NCBI GenBank assembly: GCA_963785115.1
Contig: CAWATY010000005.1
Location: 244,204 to 308,203 of the forward strand
Length of the DNA: 64,000 bases
Source of the DNA: JACCWP01 sp963785115
Lineage (GTDB): Bacteria > Actinomycetota > Actinomycetes > Propionibacteriales > Nocardioidaceae
Direction of reading: 5' to 3'
Shown: positions 18,817 to 27,319 of the stretch, in pieces
Position numbering within the stretch: position 1 is the stretch's first letter
Layout of the letters: the number at the start of each line of letters is the position of its first letter
The notes under the pieces: model-generated
Database searches by the model: none
What the model was told of the DNA's origin: nothing
What the model saw: the letters and a program-made list of their open reading frames with translations, nothing else
Position numbers and translations under genes: made by a program

Positions 18817-19466
18817 CGCGCCCGCATCCCGCCGATGATCAGGTCGAGCCCGTAGTCGAAGGTGGCTCGGTGCGGCTGGGCCAGCAGGCCGGTGATCGCT
18901 TCCAGCAGCAGCGGTTGGTCGGCGAGGGCCTCGGCCCGGAGCAGGTTCAACTGCTCGTTGTCGGCCGCCGGTAGCGGCTGCGTCTTCGCCCGCTCGGCCT
19001 CCGCCTGCCACTCGGTCGCGCTGCCGATCACGTAGGAGCCGATGGCGAACAGCGACTGCTGCGCTTCCAGCGGCGGTATCCCGCCGTCGACGAGCACGGA
19101 CAGCACCTGTTCGAGGTGCGCGAACTTCGCGCGGCTCGGGCGGTTGCCCGCGAGCACCCGCGGGGCGTCGCGGGTCTGGACCAGGGCGTCGAACATCCGG
19201 CTGGCGTGACCGTGCAGCCAGTCCCACCAGGGCTCGCCGTCGGCCGGCAGGCTCGGCGTCGCGCCGGTGCGGTGCAGCAGCTCCTCGGCCATCAGGTCCA
19301 TCAGGTGCCGCTTGCTGTCGACGTGCCAGTACAGCGTGGGCGCGGAGACACCGAGCTCGCTGGCGATCCGGCGGAACGACACCGCCTCCAGGCCGCCCCC
19401 GCCCATCAGGTCGAGCGCCACGTCGACGATCGCCTCGGGCGACACGGGGGCCCGCTCGGTTTTCAC
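18792..19466 (-). CDS. TetR-family repressor of the adjacent exporter
   Basis: 224 residues. The N-terminal helix-turn-helix (about 15-60) reads AVSFRRIASELGVSAPTLYWHV, the pattern of the TetR/TetR_C_1 subgroup. The rest is the ligand-binding helical domain, with a C-terminal TFDYGLDLIIGGM typical of that subgroup. GTG 19466 and GTG 19475 are both possible starts. The second would lie inside the operator at 19475-19491, so the gene may be autorepressed. It is divergent from the ABC exporter genes. Drug-responsive control is inferred from the neighbours. Confidence 0.88.
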   Translation of the reverse strand: MKTERAPVSPEAIVDVALDLMGGGGLEAVSFRRIASELGVSAPTLYWHVDSKRHLMDLMAEELLHRTGATPSLPADGEPWWDWLHGHASRMFDALVQTRDAPRVLAGNRPSRAKFAHLEQVLSVLVDGGIPPLEAQQSLFAIGSYVIGSATEWQAEAERAKTQPLPAADNEQLNLLRAEALADQPLLLEAITGLLAQPHRATFDYGLDLIIGGMRARYGDSPAD

Positions 19467-19474
19467 GCTTGACA

Positions 19475-19491
19475 CTCTAACGATGTTAGAG
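19475..19491. promoter_or_regulatory. TetR operator 1
   Basis: CTCTAAC-GAT-GTTAGAG is a perfect 7-bp inverted repeat with a 3-bp centre. It sits at the start of the TetR gene, in the divergent promoter region. The same half-sites recur at 19509-19523. Confidence 0.75.
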
Positions 19492-19505
19492 GGATCCTGT
19501 CCGGC

Positions 19506-20525
19506 GTGTCTAACACCGTTAGAGAGCCCGCCATCGAGGCGCACGGGCTGACCAAGACCTACGGGCGCGGCGACCACCTGGTCGAGGCCGTCAAGGGCAT
19601 CGATCTGGTGGTGGAACCGGGCCAGACCTACGGCTTCCTCGGCCCCAACGGGGCCGGCAAGTCGACGACGATCGAGATGCTGTGCACGATCCGCAACCCC
19701 ACCGGTGGCAGCGCCACGGTGGCCGGCTTCGACGTCGTCGCCCAGCGCGACGAGGTGCGACGACGGATCGGGCTGGTCTTCCAGCAGCAGACCCTCGACC
19801 AGCAGCTGACCGCGCTGCAGAACCTGCGCTTCCACGCCGACCTGTACGGGCTGTCGCGCGCCGACGCCGACCGTCGCATCGACGAGGTGCTCGAGATGGT
19901 GGCACTGAGCGATCGCCGCAACGACGAGGTGCAGAAGTTCTCCGGCGGCATGAAGCGGCGGCTCGAGATCGCCCGCGGCCTGGTGCACGCCCCGCAGGTG
20001 CTGTTCCTCGACGAGCCGACGATCGGCCTCGATCCCCAGACCCGCAACGCGATCTGGAACTACGTGCACGACCTGCGCACCCGCACCGAGATCACGGTCT
20101 TCGTCACGACGCACTACATGGACGAGGCCGAGCACTGCGACCGGATCGCGATCATGGACAACGGCGAGATCGTGGTCGAGGACACGCCCGAGCGGCTCAA
20201 GTCCAGCGTGGGCACCGACCGGATCGCGCTGCGCACCGACGACGACGAGCTGACGATCAACCGGGTCCGCGAGCGGCTGGGCATCGAGGCGGCGATGCAC
20301 GAGGGACAGGTGACGCTCGCGGTCCCCGACGGCGCCCAGGTGGTGCCGCGGCTGTTCGCCGAGCTCGGCGTCGTCATCCAGTCGGTGACCGTGACCCGGC
20401 CGAGCCTCGACGACGTGTTCCTGACCTACACCGGCCGCACGATCCGCGACTCCGAGGGGCGCGCAGTCGATGGCCTCGATGTTCGCGGCGCGCCGATGAC
20501 CGAGACCCACGCCGGGAGGCGATGA
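19506..20525 (+). CDS. ABC exporter ATP-binding protein (DrrA-like)
   Basis: 339 residues. Walker A GPNGAGKST is at about residue 45, the Q-loop is in LVFQQQTLDQQLTA, the signature is FSGGMKRRLEIARGL, and Walker B is VLFLDEPTIGLD. A C-terminal extension of about 90 residues is typical of DrrA/NodI-type ATPases for drug or lipid export. It energises the permease encoded next (ATGA overlap at 20522-20525). GTG 19506 is the likely start because upstream sequence is operator and promoter. Controlled by the divergent TetR. The substrate is unknown, probably an antibiotic-like hydrophobic compound. Confidence 0.92.
   Translation: MSNTVREPAIEAHGLTKTYGRGDHLVEAVKGIDLVVEPGQTYGFLGPNGAGKSTTIEMLCTIRNPTGGSATVAGFDVVAQRDEVRRRIGLVFQQQTLDQQLTALQNLRFHADLYGLSRADADRRIDEVLEMVALSDRRNDEVQKFSGGMKRRLEIARGLVHAPQVLFLDEPTIGLDPQTRNAIWNYVHDLRTRTEITVFVTTHYMDEAEHCDRIAIMDNGEIVVEDTPERLKSSVGTDRIALRTDDDELTINRVRERLGIEAAMHEGQVTLAVPDGAQVVPRLFAELGVVIQSVTVTRPSLDDVFLTYTGRTIRDSEGRAVDGLDVRGAPMTETHAGRR
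19509..19523. promoter_or_regulatory. TetR operator 2
   Basis: TCTAAC-ACC-GTTAGA is a second perfect inverted repeat with the same half-sites as operator 1, centred 33 bp away. It overlaps codons 2-6 of the ABC ATPase gene if that gene starts at GTG 19506, so the transcript may be leaderless or nearly so. Two sites about three helical turns apart fit cooperative binding on one DNA face. Confidence 0.72.
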
Positions 20526-21382
20526 CCATGACCGTGCTCGACCGCGAGCCGCTGACCGCCGTACGCAACGACGCCGTCCACCAGGCCCGCGCGACCTGGG
20601 TCGTGACCCGCCGCGAGCTGCTGCGCTTCGGTCAGGACAAGGCCCGGATGTTCACCCTGCTGTTGCAGCCGCTGCTGTTCATCTTCGTGATGGGCACCGG
20701 GCTCGGCAGCATCGTCGACACCGGGGGAGGCACCAGCTTCCGCACCTTCCTGTTCCCCGGCGTGCTGGCCACGTCGGTGCTGTTCACCGCGGCGTTCTCC
20801 GGCATCTCGTTGGTCTGGGACCGCGAGTTCGGCTTCCTGCGGGAGATGATGGTCGCCCCCATCTCGCGCAGCTCGATCATCTGGGGCAAGTGCCTGGGCG
20901 GCGCGATCGTCGCCACCACCCAGAGCCTGGTGCTGCTGGCGCTGGTCGGCACCGTCGGGATCCCGTACTCGCCGGTGCTGCTGGTCGAGCTGATCGGCTG
21001 CCTGTTCCTCGGGTCGCTGCTGCTCACCGCGCTGGGGGTGCTGCTGTCGACCCGGATCAAGACCATCCAGGCCGCGATGCCGGTCAGCCAGATGCTGATC
21101 ATGCCGATGATGTTCCTGTCGGGCTCGCTGTTCCCCACCAGCGGGCTGCCGAACTGGCTGCAGGTGCTGACGACCCTCAACCCGCTCACCTACATCGTGC
21201 AGCCCATGCGCCACCTCGTGCTGAGCCACCTCTCCCTGTCCGACGAGGAGCAGCAGCGGCTGATGCCGGTGGTCAGCTGGTTCGGCTGGGAGGTGCCGAT
21301 CGGGGTGCAGCTGCTCACTGTGGCGGCCATCACCTTGGGCTTCGTGCTGTTGGCGGCGCGGACGTTCAAGACCACGGAGTAG
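20522..21382 (+). CDS. ABC-2 type exporter permease (DrrB-like)
   Basis: 286 residues with six predicted membrane segments. LQPLLFIFVMGTGLG and the segment from LFPGVLATSVLFTAAF mark the ABC-2 fold, EFGFLREMMVAPISR is the conserved cytoplasmic coupling helix region, and SGSLFPTSGLPNWLQ precedes the last helices. It forms the membrane part of the exporter with the ATPase encoded upstream. The ATG overlaps the ATPase stop. A strong hairpin (21405-21429) follows and probably terminates the operon before ftsE. Confidence 0.92.
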   Translation: MTMTVLDREPLTAVRNDAVHQARATWVVTRRELLRFGQDKARMFTLLLQPLLFIFVMGTGLGSIVDTGGGTSFRTFLFPGVLATSVLFTAAFSGISLVWDREFGFLREMMVAPISRSSIIWGKCLGGAIVATTQSLVLLALVGTVGIPYSPVLLVELIGCLFLGSLLLTALGVLLSTRIKTIQAAMPVSQMLIMPMMFLSGSLFPTSGLPNWLQVLTTLNPLTYIVQPMRHLVLSHLSLSDEEQQRLMPVVSWFGWEVPIGVQLLTVAAITLGFVLLAARTFKTTE

Positions 21383-21404
21383 ACCAGGGGTAGCGGCGGG
21401 CGTG

Positions 21405-21429
21405 GCGGGTCCGGGAGCGCCGGACCCGC
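21405..21429 (+). terminator. Hairpin between ABC permease and ftsE
   Basis: GCGGGTCCGG-GAGCG-CCGGACCCGC forms a perfect 10-bp stem with a 5-nt loop, 22 nt after the permease stop. There is no U-tract, as is common in actinobacteria. It separates the drug-export operon from the cell-division operon. Confidence 0.65.
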
Positions 21430-21448
21430 GACGTAGACTCCACGCCCT

Positions 21449-22138
21449 GTGATCCGCTTCGAGAACGTCACCAAGGCCTACGACGGTCAGCACCGCCCAG
21501 CCCTTGACGCCATCAACGTCGAGGTCGAGAAGGGCGAGTTCGTGTTCCTGGTCGGGGCGTCCGGCTCGGGCAAGTCGACCTTCCTGCGCCTGGTGCTCCG
21601 CGAGGCCCGTCCCACGTCCGGTCGGGTCTACGTCGCGGGCAAGGAGATCAACCGGCTCGCCAAGTGGAAGGTGCCGGGTCTTCGCCGCCAGATCGGCACC
21701 GTGTTCCAGGACTTCCGGCTGCTGCCGAACAAGACCGTCTCCGAGAACGTCGCCTTCGCCCTGCAGGTCATCGGCAAGCCCCGCTCGGTCATCGCGCGGG
21801 TGGTGCCTGAGACGCTGGAGCTGGTGGGGCTGTCCGGCAAGGGCGAGCGGATGCCCGACGAGCTGTCCGGCGGTGAGCAGCAGCGGGTGGCGGTGGCGCG
21901 TGCCTTTGTGAACCGGCCCATGATCCTCATCGCCGACGAGCCCACCGGCAACCTCGACCCCACCACCTCGGTGGGAATCATGAAGCTGCTCGACCGGATC
22001 AACCGGACCGGCACGACCGTCGTCATGGCCAGCCACGACGCCGGCATCGTCGACCAGATGCGCAAGCGGGTCATCGAGCTCGACGAGGGCAAGGTCGTGC
22101 GTGACCAGTCCCGCGGCGTCTACGGCTACCAGAGCTGA
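21449..22138 (+). CDS. ftsE: Cell division ATP-binding protein FtsE
   Basis: 229 residues. Walker A GASGSGKST (about residue 35), signature LSGGEQQRVAVARAF, Walker B LIADEPTGNLD, and the FtsE-typical start MIRFENVTKAYDG. FtsE pairs with FtsX at the division site and uses ATP hydrolysis to activate a cell-wall hydrolase outside. ftsX follows after 6 nt and an EnvC-like M23 peptidase after that, which is the expected effector order. In actinobacteria prfB often precedes ftsE; here the drug exporter does instead. Confidence 0.96.
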   Translation: MIRFENVTKAYDGQHRPALDAINVEVEKGEFVFLVGASGSGKSTFLRLVLREARPTSGRVYVAGKEINRLAKWKVPGLRRQIGTVFQDFRLLPNKTVSENVAFALQVIGKPRSVIARVVPETLELVGLSGKGERMPDELSGGEQQRVAVARAFVNRPMILIADEPTGNLDPTTSVGIMKLLDRINRTGTTVVMASHDAGIVDQMRKRVIELDEGKVVRDQSRGVYGYQS

Positions 22139-22144
22139 GGATCC

Positions 22145-23065
22145 ATGGCTTTCACCCACTTGCTCTCCGAGATCGGCACCGGGATGCGTCGCAACGTCTC
22201 GATGACGGTCTCGCTCGTGGTGACCTTGTTGGTGTCGCTGGCGCTGGTCGGCGTCGGCCTGCTGCTGCAGATGCAGATCGGCAAGACCGAGGCCTACTGG
22301 GGCGACCGGCTGCAGATCCAGGTGCAGCTGTGCTCGGAGTCGTCGCTGTCGGGCGCGTGCATCGATGGAGCCGTGACCGACCAGCAGGCCGCCCGGGTCG
22401 AGCAGGTCATCGAGGACAACCCCGAGGTCGAGTCCTACGACGAGCAGACCTCGCAGGAGGCGTACGACAAGGCGCGTGAGCTGTTCGGCCAGAGCGACAC
22501 CGGGCGCCGCCAGTTCGAGACGTTGACACCGCAGTCGTTCGGGCCGTCCTACTGGGTCACGCTGGAGGACCCCAATCGCGACCAGGCGGTGACCAGCGAG
22601 GTGCTGGGGCTGCCCGGGGTGGAACAGATCCGTGATCTGCGCAGCACCCTGGCCCCCCTCTACGACATCCTCGAGGTGATGCGCTGGGTCGCGCTCGGCA
22701 CCGCGGGGGTGCTGATGCTGGCCGCCGTCATGCAGGTGGCCAACACGATCCGGTTGGCCGCCTACGCCCGGCGCCGCGAGATCGGGATCATGCGGCTGGT
22801 CGGCGCCTCGTCGTGGCACATCCAGCTGCCCTTCGTGCTGGAGTCGCTGCTCGCCGCCGTCGTCGGGGCGGTGCTGGCCTGCGGCGCGCTCGCGGCGTTC
22901 ATGAAGTTCCTGGTCGTCGACCAGCTGACCCAGCGGTTCACCACGTTCACGCCCTGGGTGGGGTGGAGCGACGCCGTGATCGCAGGCGCGGTCACCGCCG
23001 CCTTCGCCATCGTGGTCGCGGTGGTTCCGACACTCGTACTGACCCGGAAATACCTGGATGTCTGA
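22145..23065 (+). CDS. ftsX: Cell division protein FtsX
   Basis: 306 residues. One N-terminal membrane helix (about 20-42), then an extracellular loop of about 130 residues containing CSESSLSGACIDGAV with two Cys that may form a disulfide. Three C-terminal helices follow (from about 180) with IRLAAYARRREIGIMRLVGAS, the FtsX/MacB-type coupling motif. The protein transmits FtsE ATPase action to an extracellular hydrolase. It is 6 nt downstream of ftsE. Confidence 0.95.
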   Translation: MAFTHLLSEIGTGMRRNVSMTVSLVVTLLVSLALVGVGLLLQMQIGKTEAYWGDRLQIQVQLCSESSLSGACIDGAVTDQQAARVEQVIEDNPEVESYDEQTSQEAYDKARELFGQSDTGRRQFETLTPQSFGPSYWVTLEDPNRDQAVTSEVLGLPGVEQIRDLRSTLAPLYDILEVMRWVALGTAGVLMLAAVMQVANTIRLAAYARRREIGIMRLVGASSWHIQLPFVLESLLAAVVGAVLACGALAAFMKFLVVDQLTQRFTTFTPWVGWSDAVIAGAVTAAFAIVVAVVPTLVLTRKYLDV

Positions 23066-23121
23066 GTCTGGCCCGATACGGTTGTGACGCCAGTTACTCC
23101 TGACAACAGTTGAGGCGACAC

Positions 23122-24418
23122 GTGGCCCGACACTTCCCCCCTGGTCGAGGCGCGCGCACCACCGTTCGGGTGGTGCTCGCCCTGACCCTCCTCGGACTCA
23201 CCGGTGCGCTGCTGTCCCCGGCGGTCGCCGACCGCGAGGACCAGCTCGAGGACCGCAAGGACCACATCGGCGAGCGGATCCACGATGCGCGGCAGGAGCT
23301 CGACGCCTCGAGCCGGCAGTACTACCGGGCCAGCCAGGCGCTGGCGGTGGCCGAGGCCAGCCTCAGCGACGCGCGCGACGGAGCTCGCCGACCTGCAGGG
23401 CCGCCTCGACGCCGCCCGGGCGCTCGACGAGCAGATGCAGCAGCGGTTGTCCGACGCCGAGGACCGACTGGCCTCCGCGGAGGCCGACCTCGGCGACGCC
23501 GAGCAGGTCGTCGCCGACCAGCAGGCCGACATCGAGCAGTTCGCCGTCGGGTCGTACAGCAACGGCGACCCCGGCCTCATCGCGCTCGGCACGCTGCTCG
23601 CCGGCAACAGCCCGATGGACGTCACCGAGCTGATGTCGGCCACCGACAGCGTGCTGGCTGCGCAGACCGGCGACCTCGACCGGTTGGACGCGGCGCGGAT
23701 CATGCTGCAGCTGCGTCAGGAGCGGGTCGAGGAGCTGCGTGACGACGTGGCGCTCAAGCGCCGCGAGGCGGCCGAGAACCTCGTTCGGGTGCACGACCTG
23801 ACCGTGCAGGCCCGGCAGCAGACCGCCCACGTCCGTCAGCTCGTCATGGAGCGCCGCGACGCCCGGCAGCGGGCGCGGGCGGCCAAGGAGCACGACCGCA
23901 ACGTGCTGGCGCGCACAGAGCGCGAGCGCGAGCGGGTCAAGGACATGCTGGCGGCGCTGGCCCGGCGCCAGGCCCGGCACGGCTCCACGCCCACGACGAC
24001 GACGCCCAACGGCAACAGCGGCGGCTTCCTGGACTACCCGATCGTCGGCGGCTACATCACCTCGCCGTACGGCATGCGGATGCACCCGATCCTGCACGTC
24101 TACAAGCTGCACGACGGCACCGACTTCGGCGCCGCCTGCGGCACCCCGGTGCACGCCGCCGCGGCCGGGACGATCGTGTCGGAGTACTACAACTCCGGAT
24201 ACGGCAACCGGATCATCATGAACCACGGGATCGTCAACGGGGTCAGCCTGTCGACGTCGTACAACCACCTGACGAGCTTCGTCGCCAACTCCGGACAGTA
24301 CGTCCAACGCGGCCAGCTGATCGGCTACTCCGGGACGACCGGCTACTCGACCGGGTGCCACCTGCACTTCATGGTCTACGTCAACGGCGCCACGACGGAC
24401 CCCATGGGCTGGCTGTGA
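23122..24418 (+). CDS. EnvC-like coiled-coil M23 peptidase, one apparent frameshift
   Basis: A secreted protein of about 431 residues. Signal peptide VRVVLALTLLGLTGALLSPAVA is present (read in two parts), then a long charged coiled coil (about 35-270), then a LytM domain with HDGTDFG (HxxxD zinc ligands) and CHLHFMVY (HxH). All catalytic ligands are present, unlike degenerate E. coli EnvC. GTG 23122 follows GAGGCGAC. The frame changes near 23376 in a GCGCGCG run, but coiled-coil sequence is continuous across it, so base error is likely. Its place between ftsX and smpB and its coiled coil make it the likely FtsEX-activated wall hydrolase. Confidence 0.85.
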
Positions 24419-24428
24419 TACTGGCCGG

Positions 24429-24905
24429 GTGAGCAAGGACCGGGACCGCAAGCAGATCGCGGCCAACCGCAAGGCCTACCACGACTACTCGATCGACGAC
24501 ACGTGGGAGGCCGGCATCGTCCTGACCGGCACCGAGGTCAAGTCGCTGCGGGCGGGACGCGCGTCCCTGGTCGACGGCTACGCCGACATCGAGGGCGGCG
24601 AGGCCTGGCTGCACGGGGTGCACATCTCCGAGTACACGCAGGGCACCTGGACCAACCACGCCCCGCGGCGCAAGCGCAAGCTGCTGCTGAACCGCGCCGA
24701 GATCGACAAGATCGAGCGCAAGGTGGCCGAGCGCGGCTACACCCTCGTCCCGCTCGCGCTGTACTGGAAGGACGGGCGGGCCAAGATCGAGATCGGGCTC
24801 GCCCGCGGCAAGCGGCAGTACGACAAGCGGCAGTCGCTGGCCGCCAAGGACGCCCGGCGGGACATGGAGCGGGCGGTGGGCCGGCGGGCCAAGGGCAAGG
24901 TGTGA
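24429..24905 (+). CDS. smpB: SsrA-binding protein SmpB
   Basis: 158 residues with the family motifs ANRKAYHDYSIDDTWEAGI, TGTEVKSLR, YTLVPLALYWKDGRAKIEIGLARGK (in parts) and a basic C-terminal tail ending RRAKGKV. SmpB binds tmRNA and delivers it to stalled ribosomes for trans-translation. The partner RNA gene ssrA lies 2.4 kb downstream. GTG 24429 is 10 nt after the M23 peptidase stop. The stop overlaps the next start (GTGA). Confidence 0.97.
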   Translation: MSKDRDRKQIAANRKAYHDYSIDDTWEAGIVLTGTEVKSLRAGRASLVDGYADIEGGEAWLHGVHISEYTQGTWTNHAPRRKRKLLLNRAEIDKIERKVAERGYTLVPLALYWKDGRAKIEIGLARGKRQYDKRQSLAAKDARRDMERAVGRRAKGKV

Positions 24906-25792
24906 GCCCGCCCGCGCTGACCGACGCCGACGTCCCCGGCTGGTGGAGCGCACTGGGCCTGCCTGGACTGGCCGACGCGCACGTGCACTTCCTGCCGCCG
25001 ACGCTGCTGGCACGGGTGCGCGAGCACTTCGACGCGGCCGGCCCGCTGATCGGGCGCAGCTGGCCGATCACCTATCGCGGCGACGACGACGACCGCGTGC
25101 AGCGGTTGCGTGAGATGGGAGTGCGGTGGTTCACCGCGCTGCCGTACGCGCACCGGCCAGGCGTGGCGGCCTGGCTCAACGACTGGGCAGCGGAGCTCTC
25201 GGACCGTACCCCCGGCTGCGTGCGGTCGGCGACGTTCTTTCCCGAGGACGGCGTGGGCGCCGAGGTGCGCCGGCGGCTGGACGCCGGCACCCAGGTGTTC
25301 AAGCTGCACGTGCAGGTCGGAGGCTTCGACCCCGCGGACACGGGGCTCGACCCGGCGTGGGGCCAGCTCGCCGAGGCGGCGGTGCCGGTCGTGGTGCACG
25401 CCGGCTCCGGCCCCGTGCCGGGGCGGCACACCGGACCCGGACCGATCGCCGAGGTGCTGCGCCGGCACCCGCGACTGGTGCTCGTGGTGGCGCACGCGGG
25501 TGCGCCCGAGTACGCCGACTTCCTCGCGCTGGCCGAGAAGCACGAGCGGGTGTGCCTGGACACGACGATGGCGTTCACCGACTTCTTCGAGGCCGACGCG
25601 CCGTACCCGCGCGAGCTGCTGCCGCGGCTGCGCGACCTCGGGCTGGCGAGGCGGGTCCTGCTGGGCTCGGACTTCCCGAACATCCCGTACCCCTATGCCC
25701 ACCAGCTCGAGGCGCTGAGCCGGCTCGACCTCGGCGACGACTGGCTGCGCGCCGTCTGCTGGCACTCCCCGCTGGCGGTGCTGGGCCTGTGA
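24902..25792 (+). CDS. Amidohydrolase_2 family metal-dependent hydrolase
   Basis: 296 residues. DAHVHFLPP near residue 22 gives the HxH metal ligands, VFKLHVQVGGFD the next segment, VVVHAGSGP and VVAHAGAPEY further His ligands, and LLGSDFPNIPYP the catalytic Asp. This is the TIM-barrel amidohydrolase family that includes ACMSD-like decarboxylases and lactonases. The substrate is unknown. It overlaps smpB upstream and the aldo/keto reductase downstream by 4 nt each, so the three are co-transcribed. Confidence 0.85.
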   Translation: MSPPALTDADVPGWWSALGLPGLADAHVHFLPPTLLARVREHFDAAGPLIGRSWPITYRGDDDDRVQRLREMGVRWFTALPYAHRPGVAAWLNDWAAELSDRTPGCVRSATFFPEDGVGAEVRRRLDAGTQVFKLHVQVGGFDPADTGLDPAWGQLAEAAVPVVVHAGSGPVPGRHTGPGPIAEVLRRHPRLVLVVAHAGAPEYADFLALAEKHERVCLDTTMAFTDFFEADAPYPRELLPRLRDLGLARRVLLGSDFPNIPYPYAHQLEALSRLDLGDDWLRAVCWHSPLAVLGL

Positions 25793-26718
25793 CCGCTCTC
25801 GCGCTCGGCCTGGCGGCCCTCGGTCGGCCGGCTTACCTCACCCTCGGGCGGGACAGCGCGCTCCCGGTCGAGCGCACCGTCGCGGCGATGCGTCGGCGCT
25901 GTCACGAGGTCCTCGATGCCGCGTACGAGGCGGGCGTGCGGCACGTCGACGTGGCCCGCTCGTACGGCCTCGCCGAGGAGTTCCTCGCGCAGTGGCTGGC
26001 GGCCACGGGAGTCCAGGACATGGAGGTCTCGAGCAAGTGGGGCTATGCCTACGTCGGTGACTGGCGGATGGACGCCTCCGTGCACGAGGAGAAGGCGCAT
26101 GACCTGGAGCGGTTCACCACCCAGTGGCAGCAGACCCACGACCTGCTGGGCGGGGCGGTGTCGCTCTACCAGGTGCACTCACTCACCGTGGACAGCCCGC
26201 TGCTCACCGATCCGCCGCTGCTGGCCGCGCTGGCGCGGTTGCGCGACGACGGCGTGCGGGTGGGCTTCTCGACCTCGGGACCGCAGCAGGCCGAGACGGT
26301 GCGCGCGGCAGCCACGGTGGAGATCGCGGGCGCCCGGCTGTTCGACGCGGTGCAGGCCACCTGGAACCCGCTCGAGCCCTCGGTCGGCGACGCGCTGGCC
26401 ACGGCTCACGCCGAGGGGCTGCGGGTGCTCGTCAAGGAGGCCCTGGCCAACGGGCGGCTCGCGATGGACCCACCCGCCGCCCTGGTGCAGGTGGCGGATG
26501 CTCACGGCGTCGGTCCCGACGCGGTAGCGCTTGCTCTGGCGGCCGCTCAGCCGTGGGCGGACACCGTCCTGCTGGGCCCGGACAGCACCGAACGGCTGCA
26601 GGCCAACCTCCGGTTGTGCAACGTCGTCGTCGACGACGACCTCGTCGCGGCGCTGGACGACCTCTCCGAGCCGCCCGAGGCGTACTGGCGGCACCGCAGC
26701 GAGCTGCCCTGGGCCTGA
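25789..26718 (+). CDS. Aldo/keto reductase
   Basis: 309 residues with the full catalytic tetrad: Asp and Tyr in HVDVARSYGLAEEFL, Lys in EVSSKWGYAY, and His in LYQVHSLT. The C-terminal LLGPDSTERLQANL resembles the NADPH pyrophosphate-binding loop. NADPH-dependent reduction of an aldehyde or ketone in the cytosol is expected; the substrate is unknown. The start GTG 25789 overlaps the amidohydrolase stop, so the products of the two may act in sequence. Confidence 0.87.
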   Translation: MTALALGLAALGRPAYLTLGRDSALPVERTVAAMRRRCHEVLDAAYEAGVRHVDVARSYGLAEEFLAQWLAATGVQDMEVSSKWGYAYVGDWRMDASVHEEKAHDLERFTTQWQQTHDLLGGAVSLYQVHSLTVDSPLLTDPPLLAALARLRDDGVRVGFSTSGPQQAETVRAAATVEIAGARLFDAVQATWNPLEPSVGDALATAHAEGLRVLVKEALANGRLAMDPPAALVQVADAHGVGPDAVALALAAAQPWADTVLLGPDSTERLQANLRLCNVVVDDDLVAALDDLSEPPEAYWRHRSELPWA

Positions 26719-26782
26719 CCTCCAGGGCACCTCGGGAGTCAGGGCCGAAATTCGCTGTCCGTGGGCGCCGGTCCCGGCCACC

Positions 26783-27268
26783 ATGGCTTCCGTGCTGGAG
26801 GTACGGCTGATCGGTCCCGACGACTGGGCCGAGTGGCGCGCGCTGCGCCTGGCCGCGCTGGCCGAGGCGCCCGACGCGTTCGGCTCCCGACTCGCCGACT
26901 GGCAGGACGCACCGCAGCAGCGGTGGCGCGACCGGCTGACCGCCGTCCCGTGCAACGTGGTCGCCGCGCTCGACGGCCAACCCGTGGGCATGGCGAGCGG
27001 CTGGCTCCCGGACGAGGGGCCCGCCGAGCTGCTGTCGATGTGGGTCGCGCCGGAGGCCCGCGGCCACGGGGTGGGTGATGCGCTCGTCGACGCCGTGGTC
27101 GCGTGGTGCACCCGGCACCGCCCAGGGGCGCTGACCCTCAACGTCCGGGAGGCGAATCCCGCGGCGATCGCGCTCTACGCCCGGCACGGGTTCGTCGACC
27201 ACGGCAGGGCCGCCGAGGTGCCCGGCGAGGCGCCTGAACGGGTCATGGTGCGGGGGCCGGCGGAATAG
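26783..27268 (+). CDS. GNAT-family N-acetyltransferase
   Basis: 161 residues from ATG 26783. ELLSMWVAPEARGHGVGDALVD is the acetyl-CoA-binding motif A (R/Q-x-x-G-x-G/A type), and LNVREANPAAIALYARHGFVDHG is motif B with the typical N-x-x-A-x-x-x-Y-x-x-x-G-F. It transfers acetyl from acetyl-CoA to an amine. The acceptor is not predictable. It stands alone between the reductase and ssrA. Confidence 0.88.
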   Translation: MASVLEVRLIGPDDWAEWRALRLAALAEAPDAFGSRLADWQDAPQQRWRDRLTAVPCNVVAALDGQPVGMASGWLPDEGPAELLSMWVAPEARGHGVGDALVDAVVAWCTRHRPGALTLNVREANPAAIALYARHGFVDHGRAAEVPGEAPERVMVRGPAE

Positions 27269-27319
27269 CGGGCGCGGTCCCGGCGCTGTTGCCGGTACGC
27301 TGGAACCACAACTCAACAA

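Noticed and set aside
20426..22819. Minus-strand open frame of 797 codons across the ABC permease, ftsE and ftsX
   Set aside because: Covers three conserved plus-strand genes and their spacers, and has typical shadow composition.
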